A stretch of DNA of 64,000 bases from Deinococcus aetherius (GCF_025997855.1 NZ_AP026563.1:172001-236000); one strand, 5' to 3'. Positions 8,808 through 17,973 are shown, counted from the stretch's first letter. Made by a program: numbers and translations. Notes: generated by a model from the sequence alone, not told the origin.

Positions 8808-9430
8808 TGCGGCAGGGCGAGGACCTGAGGCGCGCCCTGCTTGACGCTCCGCTGTGGACGCCAACCAACGTCATCGACACCTACCGCACCGTGCCTTTGT
8901 TGGCGCTGCGCAAGTACAGCCCCGACCCCCTGAACACCGCCGGTTCGGTGATCACGGGAGGACGGTACAACGCGCCGCAGGACTTCCCGGAGGCGCACGA
9001 GCTGCTGTACCTGGCGGAGAACACGGCCGTCGCCCACGCCGAGGCGCGGGTGATCACGGCGGTCATGGGCCCGCCGTGCGTCGTCATCCAGCCCGGACCG
9101 GACCAGCGCCCCCGCCTGGACATCACCGTCAAACTGCGCCTGCGGTCGGTCCTCGACCTCACCGACCCCGGGGTGGAGGCACACCTTGACGTGCAGGCGG
9201 GCTACCTTTTTCAGGCGTGGCTGCCGCTGAACGTCAACGGGCAACTCGCCCTGACGCAGCTCCTCGGGCGGGCTGTTCTGGACAGTGCCCGGTACGACAC
9301 CATCCTTTACCCCAGCGCCCGTTACCCCGGTGGGCGCAACTACGCGGTGTTTCCGCAGCGGGTAGCCCCCGCTGACCGGGCCGTCCACGACCCGGAAGGA
9401 GAATTGGCGGTCTTCCAACGGCGGCATTGA
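8807..9430 (+). CDS. RES-domain toxin (NAD-degrading family)
   Basis: 207 residues. RES-domain landmarks are present: an Arg in TYRTV near residue 27, GGRYNAP, the Glu-containing LLYLAENTAVAHAEAR, and a Ser in YPSARYPGGRNYAVF near the C-terminus. RES toxins (MbcT, ParT, Res) deplete NAD(+) or modify targets with it, and pair with Xre/MbcA antitoxins as here. Coupled translation with the antitoxin (1-nt overlap). The pair could act in plasmid maintenance or stress/phage response. Confidence 0.88.
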   Translation: MRQGEDLRRALLDAPLWTPTNVIDTYRTVPLLALRKYSPDPLNTAGSVITGGRYNAPQDFPEAHELLYLAENTAVAHAEARVITAVMGPPCVVIQPGPDQRPRLDITVKLRLRSVLDLTDPGVEAHLDVQAGYLFQAWLPLNVNGQLALTQLLGRAVLDSARYDTILYPSARYPGGRNYAVFPQRVAPADRAVHDPEGELAVFQRRH

Positions 9431-9581
9431 CCCTCCCCCCGCCGGGCTCGGCGTCGTTCACCGCAGCGCACCTGCCGGAAGGTCCGCAAAACAGGGCACA
9501 GAGTTCCCGCCTCTTCCGTTTGAACGTCGCGGCCAGGAACGGGGGTTCCCAGCGCACCTCAAGGGACAGTCAAGGTGAACC

Positions 9582-10520
9582 GTGGGGCAGGTGAGCCGCA
9601 GGGTGCGTCCACCCGACAAGATGGGGAATGACACGCTCCCTGCTCCTCCGGTGTTCGCTGGCCCTCTGCGTGCTGGGGGAGCGGCCCTGGCCCTGCCCAC
9701 GCGCGTCACCCTGGACGGCATTCGTCACGAGGACCAGGGGCCGGACAACTGCGCGCCCGTCACCTCCCTGACCGTCCTGGGCTCCTACGGCTCCCGGGTC
9801 ACCCAGGCCCAGGCCGCGAACGCCATGAAGGACTCCCCCGGCGACCCGCAGGTCACCAGCCTGGAACTAGCCGCCTACCTGGGCCGCTTCGGGTTGCGCA
9901 GCGTCATCCGGTACGCCGGAGATGCGGACCTCCTGCGGGAACTGCTCTCCCGGGGCCTTCCGGTCGTGCTGCAACAGCGCCTGAGGGCGGCCAGCAACGT
10001 GGCGCACTTCCGCACGTTCTACGGGTACGGCCCAGTCTACTTCCTGGTGAGCGATCCCCCGCGCGGCCCCTCGCTGCGCCTCTCAACCGCCGAACTGCTG
10101 GAGTTGTGGCGCTTCTACAACGGGGAGTACCTAGTGGCCTACCCCCCAGCCAAGGAGGGGCAGGTGCACGCGGCGCTGGGCGACGACTTCAGCGCGTCGG
10201 CCAACTGGCGGCACCTGAAGCTGCACGGGGACCAGGACACCCGGGCCCGGCCGAACGACCCGTACGTCTGGTGGGGCCTGGGCAAGGCGAACCTGCGGCT
10301 GGGCAACGTCCAGGCCGCCGTCTCCAACTTCGACCGTGCGGTGGCGCTCGGGGTGCCCACCCTGTACGACCTCTACCGGCAGGAGACCTCCCAGGCCTGG
10401 ACCCGGGCAGGCGACCACCGCAAGACGCTCCAGTGGACGGCACGTGCCCTGAGGGCTTTCCCGGACAGCAAGGAACTCCAGCAGTTCCGGCGTCGGGCCA
10501 ACGCGGCGCTGGGTGGGTAG
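9582..10520 (+). CDS. C39-like peptidase with C-terminal TPR repeats; possible N-terminal frameshift
   Basis: The C39-type peptidase core starts with DQGPDNCAPVTSLTVLG (catalytic Cys) and includes the His-containing NVAHFRTFYGYG and an Asp in FLVSDPPRGP. From about residue 225 come TPR-like helices (YVWWGLGKANLRLGNVQAAVSNFDRAVAL). The frame as read begins at GTG 9582 and has no signal peptide. In the next frame an ATG at 9628 encodes a perfect one (MTRSLLLRCSLALCVLG), which would join smoothly to AALALPTRV if one G were restored in the G5 run at 9675-9679. The gene is therefore either slightly damaged or mis-sequenced. Likely a secreted or cell-wall protein. Confidence 0.75.
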   Translation: MGQVSRRVRPPDKMGNDTLPAPPVFAGPLRAGGAALALPTRVTLDGIRHEDQGPDNCAPVTSLTVLGSYGSRVTQAQAANAMKDSPGDPQVTSLELAAYLGRFGLRSVIRYAGDADLLRELLSRGLPVVLQQRLRAASNVAHFRTFYGYGPVYFLVSDPPRGPSLRLSTAELLELWRFYNGEYLVAYPPAKEGQVHAALGDDFSASANWRHLKLHGDQDTRARPNDPYVWWGLGKANLRLGNVQAAVSNFDRAVALGVPTLYDLYRQETSQAWTRAGDHRKTLQWTARALRAFPDSKELQQFRRRANAALGG

Positions 10521-10527
10521 GTGGCGC

Positions 10528-11010
10528 CTACAGCAGCCCCCCCAGCGCCTGAACGAGCTGCCCCTCGTCGAGGCGTCCTCGGTGCACCCCCCGGATCAAC
10601 CCGTCGCGGTCGATGAACACCGTCACGGGGAGGGGCGAGGCGTGATACCGGCGGGCAATCTCCTGCCCCGGGTCGAGCCCGGTCAGGGTGCTGAACGTGA
10701 ACTCCGCGTCGTAGCGCCGCAACGCCTCCAGCGTGGCCCGCTCGTGCAGGCTGATCACCGCCAGGTCGTGCGTCAGGTACTCAAGCTGGTACTGGCGCAG
10801 CAGTTGGTCGTTTTCCCGGCAGGGGGCACAACCTAAGGCACCGAACAGCACGATGACCACCTGGCCGCGCAGGTCGGCGAGACTTACCTGTTCGCCCCCG
10901 AGGTCTGTGAACGTGAAGTTCGGGGCGGGGGGGCGCCGTGGGCCTGCCCCGCCCCCAGCCTGGGACAGGGCGAGCGTGACCAGGGCTGGCAGCACGAGCA
11001 GACGCTTCAT
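10528..11010 (-). CDS. TlpA/redoxin-family thioredoxin-fold protein, exported (paralogue)
   Basis: 160 residues from the ATG at 11010 (AGGAGG ribosome site). Signal peptide to about residue 20, then a thioredoxin fold with CAPC in FGALGCAPCREND and cis-Pro in SPLPVTVFIDRDG. It is a close paralogue of 2288-2773, sharing FTVTDL/FTFTDL, the ERATLEALRRYDAEF region and the GVHRGRL end. Convergent with the C39 gene, with only 7 bp between stops. Confidence 0.8.
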   Translation of the reverse strand: MKRLLVLPALVTLALSQAGGGAGPRRPPAPNFTFTDLGGEQVSLADLRGQVVIVLFGALGCAPCRENDQLLRQYQLEYLTHDLAVISLHERATLEALRRYDAEFTFSTLTGLDPGQEIARRYHASPLPVTVFIDRDGLIRGVHRGRLDEGQLVQALGGLL

Positions 11011-11124
11011 GGGTCCTCCTGGGGAGACGGCTTTCTGCAGCATAGACGGTCGCCTCCCGGCCGCCTTCCCGTCCAAAACAGGCGCTGGGCTTGTGGGTCC
11101 CGTGCGAGGGCTTGAGCGGGACGC

Positions 11125-12462
11125 TCACAACTCCCGGACCCACCGCCCCAACCGGAAACGCCACCACAGCACGGCTGCACGAACGTAGTTGTCGAGCAGA
11201 ATGGCGAGCCACACCCCCACCAGCCCCCAGCCGAGACGTACGCCCAGCAGATACACGCCGACCGTCCGCACCCCCCAGATGCCCAAGAGGGTCGTCCACA
11301 TCGGAAAACGGGTGTCTCCGCCCGCTTGCAGCGTCGCCGTCAGGACGGTGACGACGCCCGTAGCCGGTTGCGTCAGCACGTCGATGCCCAGCGCCAGCAC
11401 GATCAGGGTCATCACCCGCGCGTCCCCCGTCAGGACGCCCGCTCCCCAGAACGACCCGAGCCAGGCGAGCAGCGCCAGGCCCGTCATCAGGGCCGATGAC
11501 ACCCGCACCCCAACGAGGGCGTAGCGCCGCGCTTCCTCCTCTTCACCCGCGCCCAGCCGCTGACCGACCCGGGCACTGGTGGCTGCCGCGAGCCCGGTCC
11601 CCGCGACCGACGCGAACAGCGTGAAATTGCCGGTCAGGGTGTGCGCGGCGTACACCTCGGTGCCCAGCCGTAGGATCAGGCCGAAATACACGATCTGCCC
11701 AAGGCGCATCGCCAGCCGCTCCAGGGCACTTGGAATCCCTAGACTGGACATGCGGCGCAGAACGCCCCAGTCGGGTCGGACCTCCCGCCACGCGGAGGGC
11801 AGCGCCCCGACCCGCTGAAGTCGCCTCAGCAGTAAGGCCGCCCCCAGGACCCGCGCCAGAACGGTCGCCACACCCGCCCCCACGATGCCGAGACCGCCAA
11901 AGCCGACACCGAAGATCAGAAGTGGGTCGAGCAGGACGTGCGCGGCGTTCATCCATAGCCCCGTGTTCAGGGCCGCCCGGGTGTCCCCGGCCCCCCTCAG
12001 CACGGCCCCAGCCGCGTACATGACGGCGATCACCGCCGAGGGCACGGCCACGATGCGGAAGTAGATGGCCCCGGCGGCCCGGACTTCTGACGTGGCCCCC
12101 ATCACGGTGAGGAGCGGCCCGGCCAGCACCAGGGCGAGGAGGCCACAGGCCAGCCCGACGAGAGCGGCCAGCCACAGGGCCTGCACGGTGGCCTGCCGAA
12201 AGGCAGGCCGGTCCCCCGAGCCGGTGGTGCGAGCACTGAAAGCGCCGGAGGCGGTGGCGACGGCGAGGAAGACTGCGAAGAACACCTGCAAGAGAGCGTT
12301 CGAGACGCCCACGGCAGCCACCGCTTCCAGGCCCAGCCGGGACACGAAGAAGGAGTCCGCGAAGCCCACTGCGCTTTGCAGTAGGTTCTCGGTGATGGCG
12401 GGCCAGGCCAGCACGAGCAGGTCCCGGGTACGGGGGGAGAGCCCTGCGGCACCCCAGCTCAT
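11125..12462 (-). CDS. MATE-family multidrug/metabolite exporter
   Basis: 445 residues, about twelve transmembrane segments in two halves, starting WPAITENLLQSAVGFADSFFVSRLG, which is typical of MATE proteins. These use Na+ or H+ gradients to expel cationic drugs or metabolites. ATG at 12462 with a GAGGTG ribosome site. It is a single gene; no regulator is adjacent. Confidence 0.9.
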   Translation of the reverse strand: MSWGAAGLSPRTRDLLVLAWPAITENLLQSAVGFADSFFVSRLGLEAVAAVGVSNALLQVFFAVFLAVATASGAFSARTTGSGDRPAFRQATVQALWLAALVGLACGLLALVLAGPLLTVMGATSEVRAAGAIYFRIVAVPSAVIAVMYAAGAVLRGAGDTRAALNTGLWMNAAHVLLDPLLIFGVGFGGLGIVGAGVATVLARVLGAALLLRRLQRVGALPSAWREVRPDWGVLRRMSSLGIPSALERLAMRLGQIVYFGLILRLGTEVYAAHTLTGNFTLFASVAGTGLAAATSARVGQRLGAGEEEEARRYALVGVRVSSALMTGLALLAWLGSFWGAGVLTGDARVMTLIVLALGIDVLTQPATGVVTVLTATLQAGGDTRFPMWTTLLGIWGVRTVGVYLLGVRLGWGLVGVWLAILLDNYVRAAVLWWRFRLGRWVREL

Positions 12463-12572
12463 AGGTTCACCTCGCGGACGAGGCCCGGACGTCTCCGGAA
12501 ACTGGGGGCAGTCCCTTCAGGCCCTCTGGGGCATAACCGAGGAAGAACGCAGACGTTTTCCAAGAGTTGACC

Positions 12573-12836
12573 TTACTCCGTGAGGTTCAGATGCAACTCC
12601 ACCCGCTGTTCACGGGGCGAGACCCACACGCTGTACACCGTCGCCCGCCGCTGCGAGGGCCCGTCCAGTAGGGTCACGGCTTCACCCAGGGAGGGATACC
12701 ACTCGTCGAAGACAAGGGACACCACCGCCACCCCGGGGCCCAACTTCCGGTACTCCCCCCTGAATTCCACGCGCCCACACCGCACCAGCACCGGGTCCGG
12801 CGGGTACAACAAATTGCTCTCGTTGGACTCGCTCAT
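12573..12836 (-). CDS. Hypothetical protein
   Basis: 87 residues from the ATG at 12836 (GGGAG 7 nt upstream; an in-frame GTG at 12848 is possible). Mixed beta-rich composition with an acidic/basic pattern (GRVEFRGEYRKLGPGVAVVSLVF). No motif recognised. It lies downstream of the decayed lipid-kinase chimera. Confidence 0.55.
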   Translation of the reverse strand: MSESNESNLLYPPDPVLVRCGRVEFRGEYRKLGPGVAVVSLVFDEWYPSLGEAVTLLDGPSQRRATVYSVWVSPREQRVELHLNLTE

Positions 12837-12864
12837 GCTCGCTCCCAAGCCCCACGGCGCCGAC

Positions 12865-13521
12865 TCACGCCCGGCGCGCGTCGAAGCCGTCCGGCACCAC
12901 GACCGTCAGGGCGCGTGGGGCGACGGTGAGGGACAGGTCGGTGGCCCGCAGCATTTCTCCGTCCACGCCCGCCCACACGGGGCCGCCCCGGCTCGTGACC
13001 CTCACCCGCCCCGCCGTGAGCTGCTGCGCCCGCCGCCGCCCAGCCCAGCCCCACCCGCAGCAGGCTGAGCAGCCGCCCGTCCCCGAAGTCCAGCACGTCG
13101 AGCTGCCGGTCCGCCACCGACGCCCCGGGCGCGGCCCGCAGCGGTCCCGCCACGTAGCGCCCGTTCGCCACCAGCAGTTGATGGGTCCGCAGCCGCGCCC
13201 GGCCCCCTCCCACGTCAGGTCCAGGCGAAGTGCCCGGTGCCCCAGCAGCACCCGCGCGCCCACCACCAGCCAGGCGAGCAGCCCCGGGGAGGTCCAGTGG
13301 CACCCCCACGCTGCGCGCGAAGGTGTTGCCGGTCTCCAGCGGCAGCACACCCAGCCCCGTTCCCGTGCCCGCCAGCAGCCCCGCCGCGTGAGAGAGCGTG
13401 CTGTCCCCACCGACGACGACCAGTCGAAGATGGTGATCTGCCCGAGGGTCCACCGCCCCGCGACGCGGAAGACCAGCAGCAGGAAGCCGTAGACGGCGAG
13501 GGCATTCAGGGCAGGGTTCAT
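12865..13521 (-). pseudogene. Chimera: YetF/DUF421 start fused to a frameshifted lipid-kinase (DAGK-like) remnant
   Basis: The ATG at 13521 has a good ribosome site (AAGGAG) and encodes the first membrane segments of a YetF/DUF421 protein (ALAVYGFLLLVFRVAGRWTL, then GQITIFDW). At about 13431 this joins a diacylglycerol-kinase/YegS-like sequence: VVVGGDSTLSHAAGLL and GVLPLETGNTFARSVGVPL. The kinase part alternates between two frames at least three times; later pieces are LVANGRYVAGPLRAAPGASV, then DLSLTVAPRALTVVVPDGF, which ends at 12865. The N-terminal lobe of the kinase and the rest of YetF are absent. Confidence 0.65.
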
Positions 13522-13529
13522 CGGGCTCC

Positions 13530-13763
13530 TTACGGCCAGGTCCACTGGCGGAAGACGAACTGCGCCCCGTTCACGCTCAACTTGCCGCAGCCCACGCCGG
13601 GCCGCTCGGGCTCCACGAACAGCGTGATCGGCAGCGGCCCCGGGCGCTCCGGTTCGAAGGTCAGGCGCAGCCCGTCCGGGTTGGAGGTCATGCTGTCGGG
13701 CTGCGGCGTCACCATCTGCACCTGCACGTCGTCCGCGTAGTCCTGCGAGAGGGCGACCTTCAC
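13530..13763 (-). CDS. Hypothetical protein, probably 5'-truncated
   Basis: 77 residues from a GTG at 13763; the frame continues upstream without a stop (RLVVQTSGRE), suggesting a longer ancestral gene. Content is beta-rich (VQVQMVTPQPDS, LRLTFEPERPG, LPITLFVEPERPG). It ends 8 bp before the YetF-like start. I do not recognise the family. An overlapping frame upstream (VTLAYQRFARAENQ, stop near 13762) may be the end of another gene fragment. Confidence 0.4.
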   Translation of the reverse strand: MKVALSQDYADDVQVQMVTPQPDSMTSNPDGLRLTFEPERPGPLPITLFVEPERPGVGCGKLSVNGAQFVFRQWTWP

Positions 13764-13791
13764 TTCTCGGCCTGAGGTTTGAACAACCAGG

Positions 13792-14277
13792 CGCAGGGGG
13801 TCTGGTTCTCCGCCCGGGCAAATCGCTGGTAGGCCAGCGTCACGTGGTCTCCCGCCTCACTCCGGCTCTCGCTGAGAGGGCCATCCCCGTCCTCCTGCCC
13901 CGTTCAGGGAAGAGGAGCGTTTCCTCTCGGCAGGACCCACCAGGAGGTCGAGAAGTCCAGAACCACCGGGCGCCGCGCGGGGCGGCGAGGGTCAAGCTCG
14001 CCCCCGGGCAGCGCGGGCGGACTTCCCGGCGAGTGGCCCGCCGGTGATGACACTCGCGCGTCGGACGGTACAGCGCGCACCCTTCACGGTGGCCGTCCCG
14101 CCATCAGAAAGGGAGGGAGCCGACCGCTTCACCGGGAAGCCAAAACCCGGGTCCTGAGTTGACGTGAGGGGCCCAGCGTAAGCATCTCCTACCAGGCTAA
14201 AGGGCCAGCGGCCCTTCTCCCGACCTGGATCTGCGGGCAGGACCGCCGCCCGCTTCCCTGCCACCGCTGCGCTCGCT
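13792..14277. other. Intergenic stretch, no gene supported
   Basis: Open frames here have poor codon composition (Ser/Arg/Gly-rich translations) and no ribosome sites. A fragment ending VTLAYQRFARAENQ may enter at the left edge. Confidence 0.4.
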
Positions 14278-15180
14278 TCACCTATGACGAGGGCCTCGGG
14301 GTGAAGGGCGCTGGCGACGGATGGGGGGCAGCCGTGAGCGCCGGAGCGTGAGGAGCATCCCCAGCACACCCACCAGCAGGAGCGCGTCGGGGAGGTGGGC
14401 CCCGGCAAGGCGCGGCCCCTCCAGCCGTCGGACCAGCGGGCGGACGGTCAGCAGCACACCGGACGCCTTGTCCAGCAGCAGGGCCAGGGCATCGCCGAAC
14501 ACCCCAGCCGCCAGCCAGGCGAGTGCCCGGCGCAGGTCGCGTGACAGCCACCCGCTGAGCAGGAGGACCACGACCACCAGGCCGACCATCACCTGCAGCG
14601 CGATGGCCGCCGTCAGCCAAGGCGAGAGGAACCAGGTGTGGTCCGCAGGGGACGACAAGTGCCTGAGCAGCGGGAGCACGTTTGGCCCGTGGGTCAGGGC
14701 CCACCCATCCCAGAGGATCACGGTCACGGCCAGCACCAGCAAGACGATCAGAAGGAACCGGGAAGAGCGTCGCTCCTGCTCCCCAGTGTTGATGCCTGGG
14801 CGGCGGGACGCCTCATCGCTGATGTGGACGGGTAGGTCCGCCCGGGAACGGCCCGGTCCCCCCGTCCCGGCGGGAGCGTCCAAAGAGGGCTGGCCCGGCA
14901 GGACGTGGGTCTGCTCCAGGCCCACTGGATGGTCTGCTCCAGAGCCTGAAACGCTGGGAAAGGAGCGGGCCTCGTATGCCAGCAGGAGCAGATTATTCTC
15001 CAGGATGTACCGGGGCGTCTGCGTTTCATCCAGTTCCAGATGCAGGTGCTGCGTCCGGACGTTTACTTTAATGTGACGTGCCCCCGGCAGTCTAGCCACA
15101 ATTCGAACCACGTCCTGGGCACGGTATTCACTGTCCATCCGGGCCACGTGGTAATCGAGCACGGTCGGGGGAAGGGTCAC
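14278..15180 (-). CDS. Membrane protein with degenerate heavy-metal-associated (HMA) domain
   Basis: 300 residues. Residues 8-70 follow the HMA pattern of the local zntA domains segment by segment: DYHVARMDSEYRAQDVVRIV against YFVDGMDCASCVQKVERMI, then LPGARHIKVNVRTQHLHLEL, and DETQTPRYILENNLLLLAYE against DESRTPRTQLEENLRALGY. The metal-binding CxxC is replaced by SEYR, so canonical metal binding is lost. A polar linker leads to four predicted membrane helices (about 140-165, 185-215, 225-255, 265-285). The GTG at 15180 sits 6 nt after a consensus TATAAT, so the mRNA is leaderless. I know no named family with this layout. Confidence 0.65.
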   Translation of the reverse strand: MTLPPTVLDYHVARMDSEYRAQDVVRIVARLPGARHIKVNVRTQHLHLELDETQTPRYILENNLLLLAYEARSFPSVSGSGADHPVGLEQTHVLPGQPSLDAPAGTGGPGRSRADLPVHISDEASRRPGINTGEQERRSSRFLLIVLLVLAVTVILWDGWALTHGPNVLPLLRHLSSPADHTWFLSPWLTAAIALQVMVGLVVVVLLLSGWLSRDLRRALAWLAAGVFGDALALLLDKASGVLLTVRPLVRRLEGPRLAGAHLPDALLLVGVLGMLLTLRRSRLPPIRRQRPSPRGPRHR

Positions 15181-15186
15181 ATTTCA

Positions 15187-15192
15187 ATTATA
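15187..15192 (-). promoter_or_regulatory. Consensus -10 box (TATAAT), leaderless
   Basis: TATAAT on the minus strand, 6 nt before the GTG start at 15180. No strong -35 is visible. The perfect -10 suggests substantial expression. Confidence 0.55.
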
Positions 15193-15634
15193 CCTGTGGG
15201 CCTGTTCAGATGTGGGGCGTTCAAGGTGCCTATCCTCCCCAAGGGGCTCACTTGTCCTACTGCACGGAATCAACGGAAGAGCTGCACCATCGAATCTGTG
15301 AACGTCGGGGCAGTCCAGCAACGACTTGCAAACGGTTGGGGCACCAGTACATTGAGATCACCCTGCGCTCCGCGGTGAATAGTGCCAGGACCGCCGACGC
15401 GCAGGTGCGCCGCTGGCGATGGCAAGCGAGACCATCAGGATGAGCCAAACTCCGATTCATCTCTCACGCTGATCCGGCATACTGGCTTGGCCGCGGGTGC
15501 GGCGTCCCGTCTGAGTGACGCCCCCGACGATAACCGAAGACTTCAACGTTGCCCCAGGGGCAGCCTGCTCCCGTACACGGACCACCCGTTGCGAATCTTC
15601 GGTCATCACGGCGCTTTCGGAGGTGTAGGTGACC
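15193..15634. other. Intergenic stretch, no gene supported
   Basis: 440 bp of slightly lower GC with no frame of genome-like codon usage. It separates two divergent units and presumably holds the promoter of the apiosidase-like gene, which I cannot locate. Confidence 0.4.
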
Positions 15635-15814
15635 ATGACTCCAGCCCCCCGTCCCGACGACGTTCCCCTGACGGTGCGGCGGCCACACGAGCTGCGCCGC
15701 GATGACGTGCGGGCGGGCGCCCCAGCACGTCCAGACCCCTGGACCGACCCTGATCAGCCGTTCGGAAGGCGCAGGGCGTGCTTCCAGCCAATTCCCGCCT
15801 TGCCCCGCCCCTGA
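15635..15814 (+). CDS. Possible small protein upstream of apiosidase-like gene
   Basis: 59 codons from an ATG preceded by GGAGGTG (10 nt spacing), ending 11 bp before the next gene. The product is Pro/Arg/Asp-rich with no motif. The ribosome site is the only support. Confidence 0.25.
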   Translation: MTPAPRPDDVPLTVRRPHELRRDDVRAGAPARPDPWTDPDQPFGRRRACFQPIPALPRP

Positions 15815-15825
15815 GGAGTACCTCC

Positions 15826-17268
15826 ATGCTGAGCTTGCCAAGCACCCCGACGTTGAAAGGCACGGCCGCCTCGGCCGTGTTCACCCTGGGTCTCCTGACC
15901 AGCGGGTGTGTCGCGCCTGAGGCGTCAGGGACCGATCCGGCTCCCGGCACGCCTCCCACTACCGAGGGTCCTCCCAGTGCCGCGCCACCTCCAACACCGC
16001 GCCTGACGGTCTCGCCCGATGGGCGGCGCCTGCAACGCACGGATGGGCAGCCCTTCTTGTACTGGGCGGACACCGGGTGGGAACTCTTCCACCGCCTGAA
16101 CCGCGAGGACGCCCGGCAGTACCTCCAGACGCGCGCCGCGCAGGGCTTCACGGTGATTCAGGCCGTCGCCCTCGCCGAGATGGATGGCCTGACCGTCCCC
16201 AACGCCCAGGGCGACCTGCCCCTGGTAGGCAAAGACCCGACTCGCCTCGCCACAACTCCGGGGAACAATCCCGCTAACCCCGCCGAATACGACTACTGGG
16301 ACCATGTGGATTATGTGGTGGATCAAGCCGCCTCGCTGGGCTTGACGGTCGCCCTGCTGCCAACCTGGGGCCGCTGGGTGAACGACCAGCCCATCTTCAC
16401 CCCCGAGTCGGCCCGCTCATACGGGGTGTTCCTGGGCCAGCGGTACGGGGACAAGCCGGTCATCTGGGTCCTGGGCGGCGACCGGAATCCGGAGACGGAG
16501 GAGCAACGCGCCGTGTGGCGGGCGATGGCCGAAGGCATTGAGCAGGGCGTGGGGGGACGTGACCGGGCCCTGATCACCTATCACCCGCGCGGGGGCAAGA
16601 CCTCCGCCGAGTACTTCCACACCGAGCCGTGGCTGGATTTCAATCTCTGGCAAACCGGGCATTGCCGCGATCAGCGCGAGGCCGAGAAGGTGCTGAGTAC
16701 CTTCAAGCGCACTCCTGTCAAGCCGGTCATCAACGCCGAGCCCGTGTACGAACAGCACACCGTCTGTAACGATCAGAAAAATGGCTACGCCGATGAGGTG
16801 GACGTGCGCAACGTGGCGTACTGGAGCACCTTCGCGGGGGCGGCCGGACACGCCTACGGCCACCGGGTGATCTGGGGATTTGACGTCTATGACGGCGACA
16901 AGGCGTGGCTGAAGGCGCTCTCGGCGCCAGGAGCCCGGCAGTTGCAGCTTCTCAGGAAGCTGTTAGAGTCGCGTCCAGCCCAGGGACGGGCGCCGGACAC
17001 GACGCTGGTGAAGGGGAGCTTCACCGGGGCCCGGCCCGTGGTGGCGGTGCGGGGCAGGGATTATGCCTGGGTGTACCTGCCGGATGGCGGCGCGGTGACG
17101 GTCACGCTGGGGCGGGTGGGTGGAGTGCAGGTGCGGGCGTCGTGGCTCGACCCCAGAACGGGGCGAACGACGGTGATCAGCACCTTCTCGAACTCCGGCG
17201 AGCGGTCCTTTTCCGCTCCATCGCGCGGGCGTGGCCAGGACTGGGTCCTGCGGATTGAGAACCCCTGA
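15826..17268 (+). CDS. DUF4038 apiosidase-like glycoside hydrolase lipoprotein
   Basis: 480 residues from the ATG at 15826 (TGAGGAG upstream). A lipobox LTSGC puts the lipidated Cys at residue 28, followed by a Pro/Thr-rich linker. The catalytic domain begins with LQRTDGQPFLYWADTGWELF and includes WDHVDYVVDQAASLGLTVAL, VIWVLGGDRNPE and PVINAEPVYE, typical of DUF4038/GH140-like (alpha/beta)8 enzymes in which acids of the GGDRNPE and NAEPVYE stretches are candidate catalytic residues. The C-terminal 90 residues match the small beta domain that follows DUF4038. Role: cleavage of apiose-containing or related plant polysaccharide side chains outside the cell. Confidence 0.8.
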   Translation: MLSLPSTPTLKGTAASAVFTLGLLTSGCVAPEASGTDPAPGTPPTTEGPPSAAPPPTPRLTVSPDGRRLQRTDGQPFLYWADTGWELFHRLNREDARQYLQTRAAQGFTVIQAVALAEMDGLTVPNAQGDLPLVGKDPTRLATTPGNNPANPAEYDYWDHVDYVVDQAASLGLTVALLPTWGRWVNDQPIFTPESARSYGVFLGQRYGDKPVIWVLGGDRNPETEEQRAVWRAMAEGIEQGVGGRDRALITYHPRGGKTSAEYFHTEPWLDFNLWQTGHCRDQREAEKVLSTFKRTPVKPVINAEPVYEQHTVCNDQKNGYADEVDVRNVAYWSTFAGAAGHAYGHRVIWGFDVYDGDKAWLKALSAPGARQLQLLRKLLESRPAQGRAPDTTLVKGSFTGARPVVAVRGRDYAWVYLPDGGAVTVTLGRVGGVQVRASWLDPRTGRTTVISTFSNSGERSFSAPSRGRGQDWVLRIENP

Positions 17269-17973
17269 CACGGGACCCGTTCCCCCAAGGGTTTACACCC
17301 AGTGCAGGGCGGCGTCCAGACGTGGACGAATCTCGACCAACCTGTCGTCCTCCTTTAGGGGTTCGACCTCCGCCTGTTGCAGGTAGGACCTGTGACTGTC
17401 CAACGGTGTGCGTGACCCCGTCTGGCGACTCGCGAAGGCGGCGCGCTGAGCCCCGTGCATCGCTCACACCCTCAGGGCGTTCCGCCAAACCCCGCCACTG
17501 CGCCCTTTGACCTCCCCTTCTTTGAACTCCAGAGCCCGTCAGCGAAGCAAGTCCTCAACAAGGGTCAGGTGGCTCAGCGGACTCTGCAAAACCTGTCCTG
17601 CACGCGGCGTGATTCTCGACGCGGGTGACGGACACGGGTGGAGCACGCCCTGTCCGCGGTGTCTCTGCGGCACGAGCACCTGTGAAGGGCGGCGAAGAGG
17701 TGATCTTAAAAGGGCCTTTCGGGGAGCCCCCGTTCGCTCCCATGTGACTCGTAGGAAGCAACGGGACCTCGGCGAGGACGCTCCTCTCGTCGTTACTGCC
17801 CGGTCTCTGTCCCTGACCTTCCGGCCTGCCCCAATCGGTGTGGAGGCTGCCTGGCGCGCCCTGTCCTCCCCGGCGCTAGGCCAGCCCTCGGCGGTCCAAT
17901 GGAAGGACTCCTCATCTGCGCGCCTGATCATTCATCAACCTTTTAAACACGCTTGATAAGGTGCCGCACGCTG
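17269..17973. other. Intergenic stretch (0.7 kb), no gene supported
   Basis: No frame has both genome-like codon usage and a start signal; the longest translations are Ser/Arg/Cys-rich in every frame. An AT-richer patch (17925-17955) just before the LysM gene may be its promoter region. Confidence 0.4.

Noticed and set aside
17507..17956. Open frame of 149 codons before the LysM-M23 gene
   Set aside because: Ser/Arg-rich, no ribosome site, and third-position GC is no higher than in the other frames.
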